A stretch of DNA of 64,000 nt from Sarcophilus harrisii (taxonomy: Eukaryota; Chordata; Mammalia; Dasyuromorphia; Dasyuridae), in NCBI RefSeq assembly GCF_902635505.1, contig NC_045428.1, forward strand, positions 430,133,106-430,197,105. Reading direction: 5' to 3'. The notes beneath the pieces were generated by a model. That model did not search any database and was not told the origin of the DNA. It saw only the letters and a list, made by a program, of their open reading frames with translations. Below, piece by piece: positions 22,491 through 32,530 of the stretch. The position numbers and the translations under genes were made by a program. Position 1 is the stretch's first letter. Every line of letters starts with the position of its first letter.

Positions 22491-22800
22491 AAAAATATCT
22501 TTCTCTCTTCCTCCCTCCGTCCCTCCCTTCCTCTTTTCATCGTTGTCTCCCTTACACTTTTCTCCTTCTCCCTCCCTTCCTCCTTTCCTTTCTCCCTTCC
22601 TCCCTCTCCCTCTCCCTTCCCCCCCTCTCTCTTTTTCTTTCTCTCTCTCTCTCCCCTTTCCTCTCACTTCTCTTTCTTTCCTTCTTTCTCTCTCTTTCCT
22701 GTTTCTTCTTTTTTCCCCTTCTCTGTGTTACTCTTTGTCTCTCTGTTTCTCTTTTTCCTCTGTGTCTTTCTGTCTTTTTTCTCCCTCCTTTTTTCTTCAC
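22491..22800. repeat. Long pyrimidine (C/T) tract
   Basis: About 310 bp almost wholly C and T on the plus strand, built from irregular TCCC, CTTT and TC units with few purine interruptions. The long serine/leucine/proline-rich frames on one strand and arginine/glutamate-rich frames on the other come from this bias and are not genes. Confidence 0.93.
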
Positions 22801-23341
22801 GAAAAATGGTTTCATTCATGCAGTGTAATTTTTTAAAATAAATCACAGCATGGACCTCATTCAAATTGCTATGGCTAGAATTTGGATAGTAAATAAATGG
22901 TTATTTACAGCATTGTCATTTATGATCCCATAATACATTCCCTGGATCAGGATTTAGGCCATCACAATCTATCATTTTAATTTGCAACCTACTTTTGTGG
23001 GACATCAGAAGAGTAATGAAAATTTGGGAAAAGATTTTCATGCATCCTGAGGAAAAAGATTTTGGTCTTGATGGTAGGCTTTAGATCCCTGTATATGGAA
23101 ATGGAAGATGATTTTATACCAAGTTTAGGAAATGTCCCTCCCAGATATTTTTAGAGGTTTTGATTTTGAAAATCAGATAAAATCCTACAGTCACTTATTA
23201 AATAGTTATTTGCACATTTTGCAAATGTCAGTTGGGTAGGAAGTAATCATAGGATCTTAGTAGGATCATGGAACCTTGAAGGGATGTCTTTACTCCTTCA
23301 TTGACTTAATGGTGATTATAAAAAAGAGTCTAAAACATTCA
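22801..23341. other. No gene seen
   Basis: Unique-looking. A weak CR1-like antisense start (AATCATAGGATCTTAGTAGG) lies near 23,246-23,310. Confidence 0.35.
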
Positions 23342-23743
23342 TGTGATGACCGCATATTTTAAAATCAGCCAGAGACAGGAATTCAGGTTAGGGGAAAATC
23401 TTCAATCTTTTATTCTCAGTGGAGATGAAGAAGAATCAGAGGTAGAAGGGGATCAGAAGTAAAAGGGAACTGAGTCAAGAAGCTAGCCAGACCAGAAGCC
23501 ACGAGACCAGCAGCCACCAGAACCAAACCCAGCCAGCAATCACTCCTAGCCTCTCTTCCTGCCCCTGTGCCTCCACCCACCAAAATCGTCATTTCCTATA
23601 CAACACATCAGGACTTGCATAGAGAGTGTGGGCTGGGGCCATTCTTTCTCCAAGCATATATATTAATAGAGTATAGTCCAATTACTATTTAGCCTCATGT
23701 GCTTGGGACCTTAGTGTATCAACTCAAGCCTCAGCCCATTACA
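23342..23743 (-). mobile_element. Solo LTR of a marsupial endogenous retrovirus (ERVK/ERV2-like)
   Basis: A 402-bp unit that starts TGTGATGACC and ends CCCATTACA on the plus strand. It is flanked by a perfect 6-bp repeat, CATTCA, at 23,336-23,341 and 23,744-23,749. On the minus (sense) strand it has a TATA-like region near 23,655-23,670 and an AATAAA-type signal near 23,415-23,425, in LTR order. A 6-bp target duplication is usual for ERVK-class elements. No internal retroviral sequence is adjacent, so it is a solo LTR left by recombination. Moderate age judged by the intact flanks. Fossil with no coding capacity. Confidence 0.85.
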
Positions 23744-23954
23744 CATTCAAATTAGATTACTTGTGTTTTAAGTGATATATTCATAAAGGGAGATCTGGAA
23801 TATCAAGTGTACCTGAATAACTTCATTCAATTAAACTTAGAAAATCTGACTAAATTAATTTTTCTTTGATGGGCAAAGGTAAAGCTCCAAAAGAACCTTA
23901 GCACACTAAATAATAAGTCAATGAGAAAAAAGGAATAGTTCTTTTAATTTATGA

Positions 23955-24075
23955 AGTAATGCTACTAATGATTCACATTTATGTAATATTTCCTTTTTCT
24001 AAAGAATTTTCCCCACAATTATGTTGTGAAATAGGCAGTGCAAATGTTTTCAGTTCTGTATTTCTAGATATGAAG
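23955..24075 (-). repeat. MIR/THER1 SINE, antisense fragment
   Basis: TTCACATTTATGTAATATTT, TTCTAAAGAATTTTCCC, a CACAATTATGTTGTGAAAT block and AGGCAGTGCAAATGTT match the antisense THER1 start. Confidence 0.5.
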
Positions 24076-24770
24076 ACTCTCTCTAAATTGAGGCTAATGG
24101 AATGTTGAAAGGAGGCAAGCCAATCTAGTACATAGTAGATATTAAGGATACATGTACTATGCTGTTTCATTACCACTTTGGGTCTCCATGTTAGTTCTAA
24201 TTCTGGGAGATGAAGAAGAAAACACAATAGTCTCATTAAATAACTCTTCTCAGAACTTTCCTAGCTAAATTCTTAGTTACTTTAGGAATAAAAGTGTGCT
24301 AAAAACAGTAGTGGCTGGGGAAAGAAACTATTGTTAAAATTACAAATGTGAGCATCCTCAGAAATAAATACAAATCAGAGCTTGATTTATTGCTTTGTTG
24401 GAGAAAAATGTTAATAATGCAAAGCAAATTTTGAAGTGTATCAATTGTACTTCCCTTTCTTACTCCCCTCCTTACCTAGTATTTACACACTTATTAGCAT
24501 ACTCCTGAATCAGGAGTCTGGGGATTTACAATGAAATTTTTAAAATGGAGCTATCCCTTTACAAATACCCTAATCCAGGGTATTAATCAAGCCTTTGTAT
24601 ATACCAATTTTGAGAAGACTAGGCCAGAATAAACACACACTTTTCTAAGAATCTTGTAATGCAAAAGCTTGTAGTTGATTGATTCATCAGTCTTTCAAAC
24701 TGTTTTTCTTTACTTTCTATGTAAAGGAGACCACTCAAAAGAGTCAAATATGCACATCAAAGTGGACAAC
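24076..24770. other. No gene seen
   Basis: Unique-looking AT-rich sequence. No supported repeat or exon. Confidence 0.4.
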
Positions 24771-24900
24771 AATCAGTTATTTAGCAAGTATTTTCTATGT
24801 AACAGGTACCATTCTAAATGCTGGTACAAATACAGGCAAAAAGTCCCTGACATCAAAGTGCTTATATTCTCATGGAAGAAGACAACATATAAGAAGGAAC
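24771..24900 (-). repeat. L2 LINE 3' end, antisense (duplicated unit, source copy)
   Basis: AGTATTTTCTATGTAACAGG, TACCATTCTAAATGCTGG, TACAAATACAGGCAAAAAG and CAAAGTGCTTATATTCTC are the antisense L2 tail. The repeat continues to left and right beyond the segment copied at 26,495, so this is the likely source. Confidence 0.65.
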
Positions 24901-24986
24901 TGAAAAGATGTGAGGGAGGTACCCTCATTAGACTGGTGAGATCTTTTTTTTTTTCTTTGTAAGTTCATGCTTTATCACAGTGCTTG
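24792..24986 (+). repeat. Direct duplication A, copy 1
   Basis: A 195-bp segment repeated at 26,495-26,692 with only about three substitutions or single-base indels plus a T-run length change. It includes antisense L2 tail, a T-run at about 24,945-24,955 and the start of a sense L2/MIR tail. Copy 1 sits in continuous repeat context on both sides. Confidence 0.95.
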
Positions 24987-25022
24987 GCCCAGAATAGTTC
25001 TTAATAAATGCTTAGTGATTTG
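24968..25022 (+). repeat. L2/MIR 3' tail
   Basis: ATCACAGTGCTTGGCCCAGA then TTCTTAATAAATGCTTAGTG is the classic 3' tail, in sense orientation. Confidence 0.6.
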
Positions 25023-25188
25023 GCTTGACATCTTTTGTTTGGGACTTGATGTCTTTTTCAATGAGGTACAAGTTAGCATACATTTTGAATTTGCAGTTCA
25101 CAAGAACTATCTCTTTTCTTTTTTTTGGATGCTTTTTGTTTTTATAGCAAATCATTTTTATGAATCTATCACTTTCTTTTCCCCAAAG

Positions 25189-25640
25189 CATTGAATCTTT
25201 CAATGTAAAAAAATTTTAAAGAAAAATAGACAGGTAAGTAAAACCAAACAACTGCTTCTGGCAAAATAGGCTATCTATCTTCCATCTCCAGTATCCCCTA
25301 TCATAGTTATAAAGGAATATGGATTTTCATGAAAAGTTTCTAGCCAAGCTTGATTGTGGTAATTATACAGCATTCTGCTTCATTCTATTCCTCTATTTAT
25401 ATTGTTGCAAACATTGTTCATTCTGTTTTCTTGGTTCTGCTTCTTTCACTCTACATTGATTCATTTATGTTTTCTCTTGTTTTTCTGAATTCATATTTAT
25501 TTTTCTTATGGTACAGCAATATTCCGTTATCCTGATCTAACACAAAGCATAATATTGTGTGTTTATTGATTCTCTAATGGATAGACTTTATTTCCAATTC
25601 TTTGCTACTACAAAATTACTGCTGAAATCAATAGGTGCAT
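25189..25640 (-). mobile_element. L1 3'-end fragment, antisense
   Basis: On the plus strand: AGCATTGAATCTTTCAATG, AAACCAAACAACTGCTTCTG, GGTTCTGCTTCTTTCACTC, TTCCAATTCTTTGCTACTAC. This matches the antisense 3' UTR and ORF2 tail of a second marsupial L1 subfamily. No target-site duplication was identified. Confidence 0.65.
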
Positions 25641-25680
25641 TTTGAGTACCTACTAAATGCGAGGCACTGCCTCATTACAA
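25641..25680 (-). repeat. L2 tail fragment, antisense
   Basis: TTTTGAGTACCTACTAAATG then GAGGCACTGCC is an antisense L2 tail. Too short to be firm. Confidence 0.4.
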
Positions 25681-26034
25681 TTGAAACATTTTTTTAAATG
25701 CACAAAAGAGAACAGTAAGAAATTCCAAAGGAAGCATAGACAAGCAAAACAATTTTGAAAACAATGTATGTTTAGAAACTTTAAAAACAAAAACAAAAAA
25801 CAACGCAAAGAGTATGAAATGAAGCTTCACAACTCCATATACAATCATCTTTCTGTGTTCTTCTCTGTACGCTGAAATGCTCTGTTGGGGGGTTAAATTC
25901 AAAATAAAACTACATATATGTATATATGAAGCTTTTGAATGATTTTTTTGAAATTTTATTCTACTTCTTTGATATTTCATTGTTTGGGTTTGCCTTCTGG
26001 GACTAAACAAAATAAAGCCAATCTTTTTTCCTGG
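25681..26034. other. No gene seen
   Basis: A 111-codon minus-strand frame at 25,675-26,010 has no recognised domain, is rich in F/L/S and is most likely chance. Confidence 0.4.
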
Positions 26035-26440
26035 TAATAGCCTTTCAGATATTTTAAGGTAACTTTAAGGTTCAAGATGCCTTATGTCCTTTCTAGACTA
26101 AGCATCACCATTTCCTACAATCTATGCTCAAATATAATAACTCAATCAATGCCTTTTACCATTGTGGTTGTACCACCACTGGATGTTCTCTAATTTGTCA
26201 GTTTCTTAATTAAAATGTGGATACCAGAGTTGAACATATTACTTCATATCTAGTCTGACCATTTAGTATATAATGGGACTATCCTCTCCTTTTTTAATGG
26301 AAGCTATACCTTTCAGCTTAAGATTATTAGTTTTCTTTTTAGCTATATCACATTGCTCATACTGAGTGAGAAGCCCACTAAATCTCTCAGTTATTTAAGA
26401 TTAACACTAGACAACTTTTCCTTGGCCCACAGTGCCTGCC
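26035..26440 (-). repeat. CR1/L3 LINE 3' region, antisense
   Basis: In order: CACTGGATGTTCTCTAATTT, TTAAAATGTGGATACCAGAG, TTGAACATATTACTTCAT, CTAGTCTGACC, GGGACTATCCTCTCC and TAGCTATATCACATTGCTCA. This is the antisense of the conserved CR1/L3 segment upstream of the 3' end. Confidence 0.75.
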
Positions 26441-26494
26441 TGAAATTGATTCAAACTAAAGAGCAAGATTTTATTCTCATTTCTGGATAGATTA

Positions 26495-26692
26495 TTTCTA
26501 TGTAACAGGTACCATGCTAAATGCTGGGTACAAATACAGGCAAAAAGTCCCTGACATCAAAGTGCTTATATTCTCATGGAAGAAGACAACATATAAGAAG
26601 GAACTGAAAAGATGTGAGGGAGGTACCCTCATTAGACTGGTGAGATCTTTTTTTTTTTTTCTTTGTAAGTTCATGCTTTATCACAGCGCTTG
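26495..26692 (+). repeat. Direct duplication A, copy 2
   Basis: Near-identical to 24,792-24,986. The boundaries are abrupt: neither side continues the L2 tails present at copy 1, so this copy is the derived one. The left neighbour is a CR1/L3 fragment, the right neighbour unassigned DNA. The 63-codon frame across it only mirrors the frame in copy 1. Confidence 0.95.
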
Positions 26693-27190
26693 TTTTCTTC
26701 TTTAGCTTTTAAAGATATTTTTATACTGTGACTTCTTTTATTAACATCTTGTAATGTCACTCTCATCCTTCCTATTATTTCAATTTATTAAGAAGTTTCT
26801 ATGCCCTCTAACCTTGGGGCCCCACTTTCTGATTGGAGGATAAAGAGCTCCTCCCAAGACCTCCACTTAAGGAAGATACACAAGCAAACTATTTCTTCAT
26901 TTTCAATTTCCCTCTGAAATTCCTTTGAAATTTTCTACCATGCTCAGCAGCCTCTTCATCCTGTAAGATCCCTTCCACCCTTGAACTCATATCTTGTTAG
27001 TATCATCTGCCCTTGAGGTCTCTTCCTCTGATGGGAAGGTGGAGAGTCAAGAGATTCTCTTAATACCTCCATATAAGAGAAGACAGCTCCACTATTCCTT
27101 TAGTTTTCATTTGGCTGCATTCTTTTTTCCTTCCCCATTATACTCCCAACTGGGTACTTTCCCTTCGTATTTTATCTCTCTTTTAGCTTC
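26693..27190. other. No gene seen
   Basis: Unassigned sequence, pyrimidine-biased on the plus strand between 26,880 and 27,190. Possibly an old element. The 91-codon frame at 26,994-27,269 overlaps an L2 tail. Confidence 0.4.
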
Positions 27191-27310
27191 ATTTTATGTA
27201 CTGTCTTCTTTTTCAGAATGTAAGCTTCTTGAAAGCAATGATTTCTCCCCCTTATATTTGTATTCTTAATAATTAGCACAGTGACTGGCACATAGTAACT
27301 GCTCAATAAT
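27191..27310 (+). repeat. L2 LINE 3' end
   Basis: AGAATGTAAGCTTCTTGAAA, TTATATTTGTATTCTTAA and TTAGCACAGTGACTGGCACA with TAGTAACTGCTCAATAA match the L2 3' terminus well. Confidence 0.75.
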
Positions 27311-27469
27311 TTTTTTTTTACTTTGCTATTGTTATTGTTAGCATATGTATTCTCTTAAAGCACATGCTTTGTCAGAATTATTGCCTTGTAGAAATAGAAA
27401 GTGCAGAGTATTTGAGATGCCAGGATTTTAATCTGTTTCACTTGCCAGTTATCAAGTGACTGAATTCCT

Positions 27470-28995
27470 CAAAGTATAAAAATTTAGTGAAGGTGGCCTA
27501 GCTGTACCAGACCTAAAACTATGTTATAAAGCAACAGCATCAAAACCATTTGATACTGGCTAAGAAATTGAGTAGTCAATCAGTGGAACAGATTAGATTC
27601 ATGGGACAAATAGTCATTTGTTATAGTAATCTAGTATTTGACAAAAACAACAGGAAAAATTAGAAATTAGTATGGCAGAAATTAGGCATTGACCCACACC
27701 TAACACCCTATACCAAGAGAAGGTCAAAATGGGTTCGTGATTTAGAGATAAAGAGTGATATTATAAGGAAACTGGAAGAACAAAAAAGGAAGGAATTTGT
27801 GATGAAAGAAGAACTGGAGTACATTATTGAATACAAAATGGATAATTTTGATTATATTAAATTAAAAATGTTTTGTACAAACAAATCCAATGTGTACAAG
27901 ATTAAAAGGGAAACATGAAACTGAGAAAAATTTTATATTCAAGGGTTCTGATAAAGGCCTCATTTTAAAAATATATAATTGACTCAAATTTATAAGAATT
28001 CAAGCGATTCTTCAACTGATAAATGGTCAAAGGATATAAACAGACAATTTGCAGATGAAGAAATTGAAACCATTTCTAGTCATATGAAATGGTGCTCTAA
28101 ATCTCTATTGATCAGCAAAATGCAAATTAAGACAACTCTGAGATACCAGAATATGACAAGAAAAGATAATGATGAATGTTGGAAAGAAATTGGAAAAAAA
28201 AGGGACATTAAAACATTGTTAGTAGAGTTGTGGACTGATTCAATAATTCTAGAGATCAATTTGGAACAAAGCAAACATAACTTTTGATACAGCAGTGTCT
28301 CTACTGGAGATCCCAAAGAGATTTTAAAGGAAGGAAAGGAACCCACATGTGCAAAAATGTTTGTGGCAGCCCTTTTTGTAGTGTCAAGGAACTGGAAACT
28401 GAGTGGATGCCCATCAATTGGAGATGGCTGAATAAATTACGATATGTGAATGCTATGGGATATTATTGTTCTATAAGAAACGATCATTAGGATGATTTTA
28501 GAGAGGCCTGGAGAGAGCTACATTAACTAATTCTAAGTGAAATGAGCATAATCAGGATTTCATTGTACATGACAAAGGCAAGATTATAAAATGATCAATT
28601 TGGATGGACAAAGCTCTTCTCAACAATGAGATGAATTAGGCCAGTTCCAATGATCTTATGATGAAGAGAGCCATGTATACCCAGAAAGAGGATTGTGGAG
28701 ACTGAAGGTGGATCACAGCATAGTATTTTCACTCTTTTTGTTGTTGTTTGTTTGCATTTTGTTTTAATTCTCAATTTTTTCCTTCTTGATATGATTTTTC
28801 TTGTACAGCATAATAATTGTAGAAATATGTATAGATGAATACATATATTTAACTTAAATTGGATTACTTGCCCTCTATAGGAGGAGATGAGGGAAGAGAG
28901 AGAAAAAATTTGGAACAAAAGATTTTGCCAGGGTGAATATTGAAAATTATCCATATACATGTTTTGAATATATAAAGCTTTAATAAAAAATAGTA
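27470..28995 (+). mobile_element. Sense L1 3' half (ORF2 C-terminal region and 3' UTR)
   Basis: Enters in ORF2 at GGCCTAGCTGTACCAGACC and runs to a terminal ATAAAGCTTTAATAAAAAA. The frame at 27,979-28,287 reads TQIYKNSSDSSTDKWSKDI followed by NRQFADEEIETISSHMK and LLISKMQIKTTLRYQN, the conserved L1 ORF2 tail. Further frame-shifted pieces include KLSGCPSI-like sequence near 28,400. 5'-truncated and frame-disrupted. No clean target-site duplication was found. Confidence 0.88.
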
Positions 28996-29389
28996 TTTTT
29001 ATGTAGAAATCTCATTTATACAGGTATTCTTTTTGAAGTAAAAGTATTATATATAAGTTTGACCTTCAATTTGATTTAGCTACTCTGTACTCTGTCTGCT
29101 GCAGGATACTATGCTTCAGGATGGGATAAAAAGATGAAAAGAATGACACAGTTCTTTACCATTATTTGAAATTGGCATTTCAAATACCTTTCACCTCACA
29201 CATTGAACTGTAATATATATATGCAAAGTATTGCATTGAACCACAGGTAAATAAAATGCAAAAAAGGTTGATGAAAACAATGGAGAGACCCAGATGAAAT
29301 GTTCAAGTAAAATTTGATGAAGAAGGCACCTTCATTTGGGATGTACCTGTTGTTGTAATAGTAGTAGTAGAAGTAGTAGTAGTAGTAAG
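28996..29389. other. No gene seen; short trinucleotide tract
   Basis: Unique-looking sequence that includes a (TAG)n-type tract at about 29,356-29,387. Confidence 0.45.
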
Positions 29390-29550
29390 AGTAATCATAA
29401 TAATATGCCTTACAAAATGACTTTCAAATGATTTCATATGATTTTCAATAGCAAACTCATGAGATGGGTATTGTTGTTATTATCCTCATATAATAGACAA
29501 GGAAACTGAGGTTGAAAAAGTTTGAGTGACCTTTTTAATAAAATATTACA
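29390..29550 (-). repeat. MIR/THER1 SINE, antisense
   Basis: TACAAAATGACTTTCAAATG, AATAGCAAACTCATGAGATG, GGTATTGTTGTTATTATCCT and AGACAAGGAAACTGAGGTTG follow the antisense THER1/MIR order. Confidence 0.65.
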
Positions 29551-29561
29551 GGTATGTTCCA

Positions 29562-29905
29562 CGGGCAGAGCCAAGGTTTGGGAATGAATCCAAGAAGCCA
29601 TTTGAGCTTTCCCAGTTTTCCTCAAAAACCTCAACTAATGGTGACAGAATAAAACTGCTCTCCAGCTCAAGATAGAGTGGAAGGACTTCAGGGAAGGTCC
29701 ATTTCACTAGTGTGAAAGGGATAATCAGCCCAGCTCAGATAGTAGCCAGAAAGGACAGTGAGAGGGTCTTAATCACAGCAGAACAGCAACTGAGACACTC
29801 AGTATTGGCCCAGCTGTGGAGTAGACCAATGAGGCAGCCTCCATTTCCAGATCAGAAGGCAAATTGGCAGGTAGGGATAAAAGGTTGTTTCTTGGAGTGT
29901 AAGTA
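29562..29905 (+). mobile_element. L1 5'-UTR fragment without downstream L1
   Basis: CGGGCAGAGCCAAGGTTTGG, TCTCCAGCTCAAGATAGAG, GTCTTAATCACAGCAGAACA and GCAACTGAGACACTCAG parallel the L1 5' UTR at 33,893-34,330 block for block. It ends in the UTR near GTTTCTTGGAGTG. No ORF1, ORF2 or poly(A) follows. Confidence 0.75.
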
Positions 29906-29934
29906 GAGGAGAAATATGAGGAATAGTAGTGATG

Positions 29935-30185
29935 GAGACTTATTGATAGTCCCTGTCAACTAACTGGATGTGAGGGTAATTTATGGGGCAATGTCAAATT
30001 TTGATCTTAGCTATAAACTCAGATGACTAGAAGGGTGGTATGACCATCAATGTACCTAAGAGGGTTTTAAAGAAGAGGTAATTTAAGGGGAAAAGATCTG
30101 GACAGCCTTAAATATATTGAATTTTGGGTTATAACTGGACATCACAATGTAGTGATACAGGAAAGGTGCATTTGAGAGATAGTTC
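29935..30185 (-). repeat. Probable antisense L2 coding remnant
   Basis: Purine-biased sequence with TTTGGGTTATAACTGGACAT, comparable with the antisense L2 ORF2 stretch that lies downstream of the reverse-transcriptase core. Weak by itself; supported by the clearer L2 piece at 30,366-30,735. Confidence 0.35.
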
Positions 30186-30365
30186 AGATGTTTTTCAGTT
30201 GCCTCCAATTATTTGTGATGCTATTTGGAGTTTTTTATAGCAAAGATATTAAAATAGTTTGCCATTTATTCTAAAGATCATTTTACAGATGGAGAAACAG
30301 ATAAACAGGGTTAAATGACTTACCCAGAGTCCCCAAGGTGTCTGAGACCAGATTTGACTAGCACC
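30186..30365 (-). repeat. tRNA-derived SINE (WSINE/SINE1-like), antisense
   Basis: TATTTGTGATGCTATTTGGA, AGTTTGCCATTTATTCTAA, CATTTTACAGATGGAGAAAC, GGTTAAATGACTTACCCAGA and GTCTGAGACCAGATTTGAC follow the antisense order. The tRNA-like head is truncated. Confidence 0.75.
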
Positions 30366-30735
30366 TTTGAGGGATTATGGATTAAATGGATTTGGGAAAC
30401 CTTACAATAGAAGTGATAAACTAATTTATAGGAATTGAAGAAATCATGAAGGGAGAGAATTTATGATAAAGAAAAGGACCAGGACATCCTCCTTGTGTGG
30501 CATTCATAATAGGGAATTGTAGATTGTAAAGCAGCTAAAGAGAATAAGAACTATCATACTGATAGAAGAACAAGGTCATAAAAATGTTACCGAAGCCAAA
30601 GAAGGAAAGGAAAAGTATCTAAAGGGAGAGAGTGGTCAATGATGAAGAATCTTTTAGAGAAATCAAGAATAAGTAAAGGATTAGATCTCAATTGAGAAGT
30701 TACTTATAATCTTTGAGAACATAATTTCTTTAGAT
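30366..30735 (-). repeat. L2 ORF2 reverse-transcriptase fragment, antisense
   Basis: Around 30,450-30,510 the minus strand reads TQGGCPGPFLYHKF, aligning with the PQGSVLGPLLF motif of L2/CR1 reverse transcriptases. Flanking blocks such as GAGAGAGTGGTCAATGATGA also fit antisense L2. Many frame breaks; ancient. Confidence 0.55.
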
Positions 30736-30739
30736 TCAT

Positions 30740-30880
30740 GGGACCAATCAATCAGCAAGGATTTATTAAGCACAGAAAATCTAGTAGGCATTTTGGTAGG
30801 AGCTTGGGATGCAAAGCAAAACTGAAATAGTCCTAGATATCCTTTAGGAGCTTTCATTGTTATCAGAAGTGACTTCTATT
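30740..30880 (-). repeat. L2 tail, antisense
   Basis: CAAGGATTTATTAAGCACAG, AGGCATTTTGGTAGGAGC, TTGGGATGCAAAGC and CCTTTAGGAGCTTTCATTG fit the reverse complement of the L2 3' end. Confidence 0.6.
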
Positions 30881-30887
30881 AGTAGTT

Positions 30888-31130
30888 ATAGGCAGCTAGA
30901 TGGAGCAGTGTATAGAATGCTGGGCTTGGAGTTAAGAAGATCCGAGTTCAAATTTGACCTCAGACACTTATTAGATGTGTGACTCTAGATAAGTCATTTA
31001 ACAAGACATTTGGCCTCGGATTTCTTATCTGCAAAATGATCTGGGGAAAGAAATGACAAACTTCTCTAATATCTTTGTCAAAACAGGACCACAGAGAGTC
31101 TGACATGATTGAAATAACTGAACAACAACT
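30888..31130 (+). repeat. tRNA-derived SINE (WSINE/SINE1-like)
   Basis: GGCAGCTAGATGGAGCAGTG (A-box region), GAGTTCAAATTTGACCTCAG (B-box region), TGTGACTCTAGATAAGTCAT, CTTATCTGCAAAATGATCTG and GAGTCTGACATGATTGAAA give a complete long-form copy in sense orientation. Confidence 0.88.
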
Positions 31131-31355
31131 TGAAGTCACATTGTAAGAATTTGATAAGTGAATCAGTGGTGTGGAAGTGGAAACAGGGAATATGGGCTAC
31201 TTTTTAAGAAACTGATCAGGTAAACAGAGCAGAAATATAGGATGGTAGCTTGGTAAACAGGGTCATGATAAAATTTGTAAAAAGATAAGGGAAATATAAG
31301 CATTTTCTTTTGTATGCAGTGGGAAAAGAGGCAGTATAGAAGGGGAAATTGAGAA
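31131..31355 (-). repeat. Probable antisense L2 coding remnant
   Basis: Contains CAGTGGTGTGGAAGTGGAAA and GGGCTACTTTTTAAGAAACT, similar to antisense L2 ORF2. It is the continuation of the L2 piece interrupted by the SINE and other repeats. Confidence 0.4.
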
Positions 31356-31356
31356 T

Positions 31357-31432
<76 letters not shown>
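31356..31432. repeat. (GA)n microsatellite, long
   Basis: About 77 bp, pure after one GAAA interruption. It produces SLSLSLSL frames of up to 143 codons on the minus strand that are not genes. Likely highly polymorphic. Confidence 0.97.
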
Positions 31433-31434
<2 letters not shown>

Positions 31435-32421
31435 AATAGATGAAGAAACTTCCAATGAATACCAGCAGCAGATGAGATCCTGAGTACAAATGGAGGGGAT
31501 TGTTTGTCAAGAATGTCTACTTCATCCCTGGAGACTAGGGTAGGATAAGGGAGCATGATTGATGGTATAAAGTGGTTCTCAAACTTCTGCATAAAGTGAG
31601 GGTTGAAATAGAATGGATATTGGTAGGGAGATTTGGAGGTTAAAGGAGATATTAGATTTGAAAAATCATTATGGATGTTGTGGTCTGAAGTCAATGAAAA
31701 GAGACCATATAATCCTGAGAAGACAGTTTGAAATTATGCAATATGAATTCAAAAAGAATTTAATTTTCATGGTTTTGCAAATTTCTCTTGTGGTATTGCA
31801 TTATCTATGATTAGCAAAAGAGAAGACAAATAGGGATGGCCAATCAGAATTAAGGATTAATAGCATGGGAGAAATAGAAAAACAAAAGTTTATGTGATTC
31901 CATATGCGGAGTATGGTACCATATTAAACTGGTTAACTAGAGGGCCAAGGGTCTTAAGTAAAAAACAGAGAGATAATAAATAGTAACCCAGGAAGGACTG
32001 GGAAAGAAGTTGAGGACAAAGATATTTAGGAACATTGAGACAGTAGGAGGGAAAAAACTAATGAAAATAATAAGTTCAATAGTTCAAATAGTCTTTAAAA
32101 AGATATTTGTTTGAGAGAACAAACTCATTTGATGAAATAAAAGTAAGCAATTAAGGAAACTGGTAAGGAAAAGTTAAGGACATGGTACACTGATTATGCA
32201 TATATAATCTGTGAACTTGGGTATATAGTATGTAAACTTGGGTTTTTAAGAAGGAATTTTTCACTGGTAGAATTACATTTTAAAAAATGAACCAGAATGG
32301 TTTTGTTTTTCTACAAACTGTCTTCCAAGAAAATATTATACCTAATGGTTTAAGTCTCCATAGGGTACAAACCTTTGCCTCTATTCCATAAGGAAGAAAA
32401 TACTTTGAAAATATCCTTGAG
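31433..32421. other. Purine-biased sequence, possibly antisense L2
   Basis: No exon-like frame. Purine bias on the plus strand (for example AGATTTGGAGGTTAAAGG near 31,630) suggests more antisense L2 coding remnants, but I cannot align them firmly. Confidence 0.3.
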
Positions 32422-32515
32422 AGGAAAAATTGTAACAAAAGGTTTTGCAATCATCAATGCTGAAAAATTACCCATGCATATATCTTTGTAAATAAAAAGC
32501 TATAATTAAAAAAAA
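32422..32515 (+). mobile_element. Very short L1 insertion with target-site duplication
   Basis: Only about 94 bp of L1 3' end: AAAGGTTTTGCAATCATCAA, TGCTGAAAAATTACCCATGC and an AATAAA-like region with A-rich tail. GAAAATATCCTTGAG at 32,407-32,421 and GAAAATATCCTTAAG at 32,516-32,530 flank it (14 of 15 identical). An extreme example of 5' truncation. Confidence 0.9.
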
Positions 32516-32530
32516 GAAAATATCCTTAAG

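Noticed and set aside
22419-22864. Long serine/proline-rich and arginine/glutamate-rich frames on opposite strands
   Set aside because: Both are read-outs of the pyrimidine tract; no start context, domain or exon boundary.
23342-23743. Full provirus
   Set aside because: No gag, pol or env sequence and no second LTR in the window; the 6-bp duplication closes around a single LTR.
31163-31694. Minus-strand frames of up to 143 codons with long SLSLSL runs
   Set aside because: Generated entirely by the (GA)n microsatellite at 31,356-31,432; three frames overlap with the same artefact.
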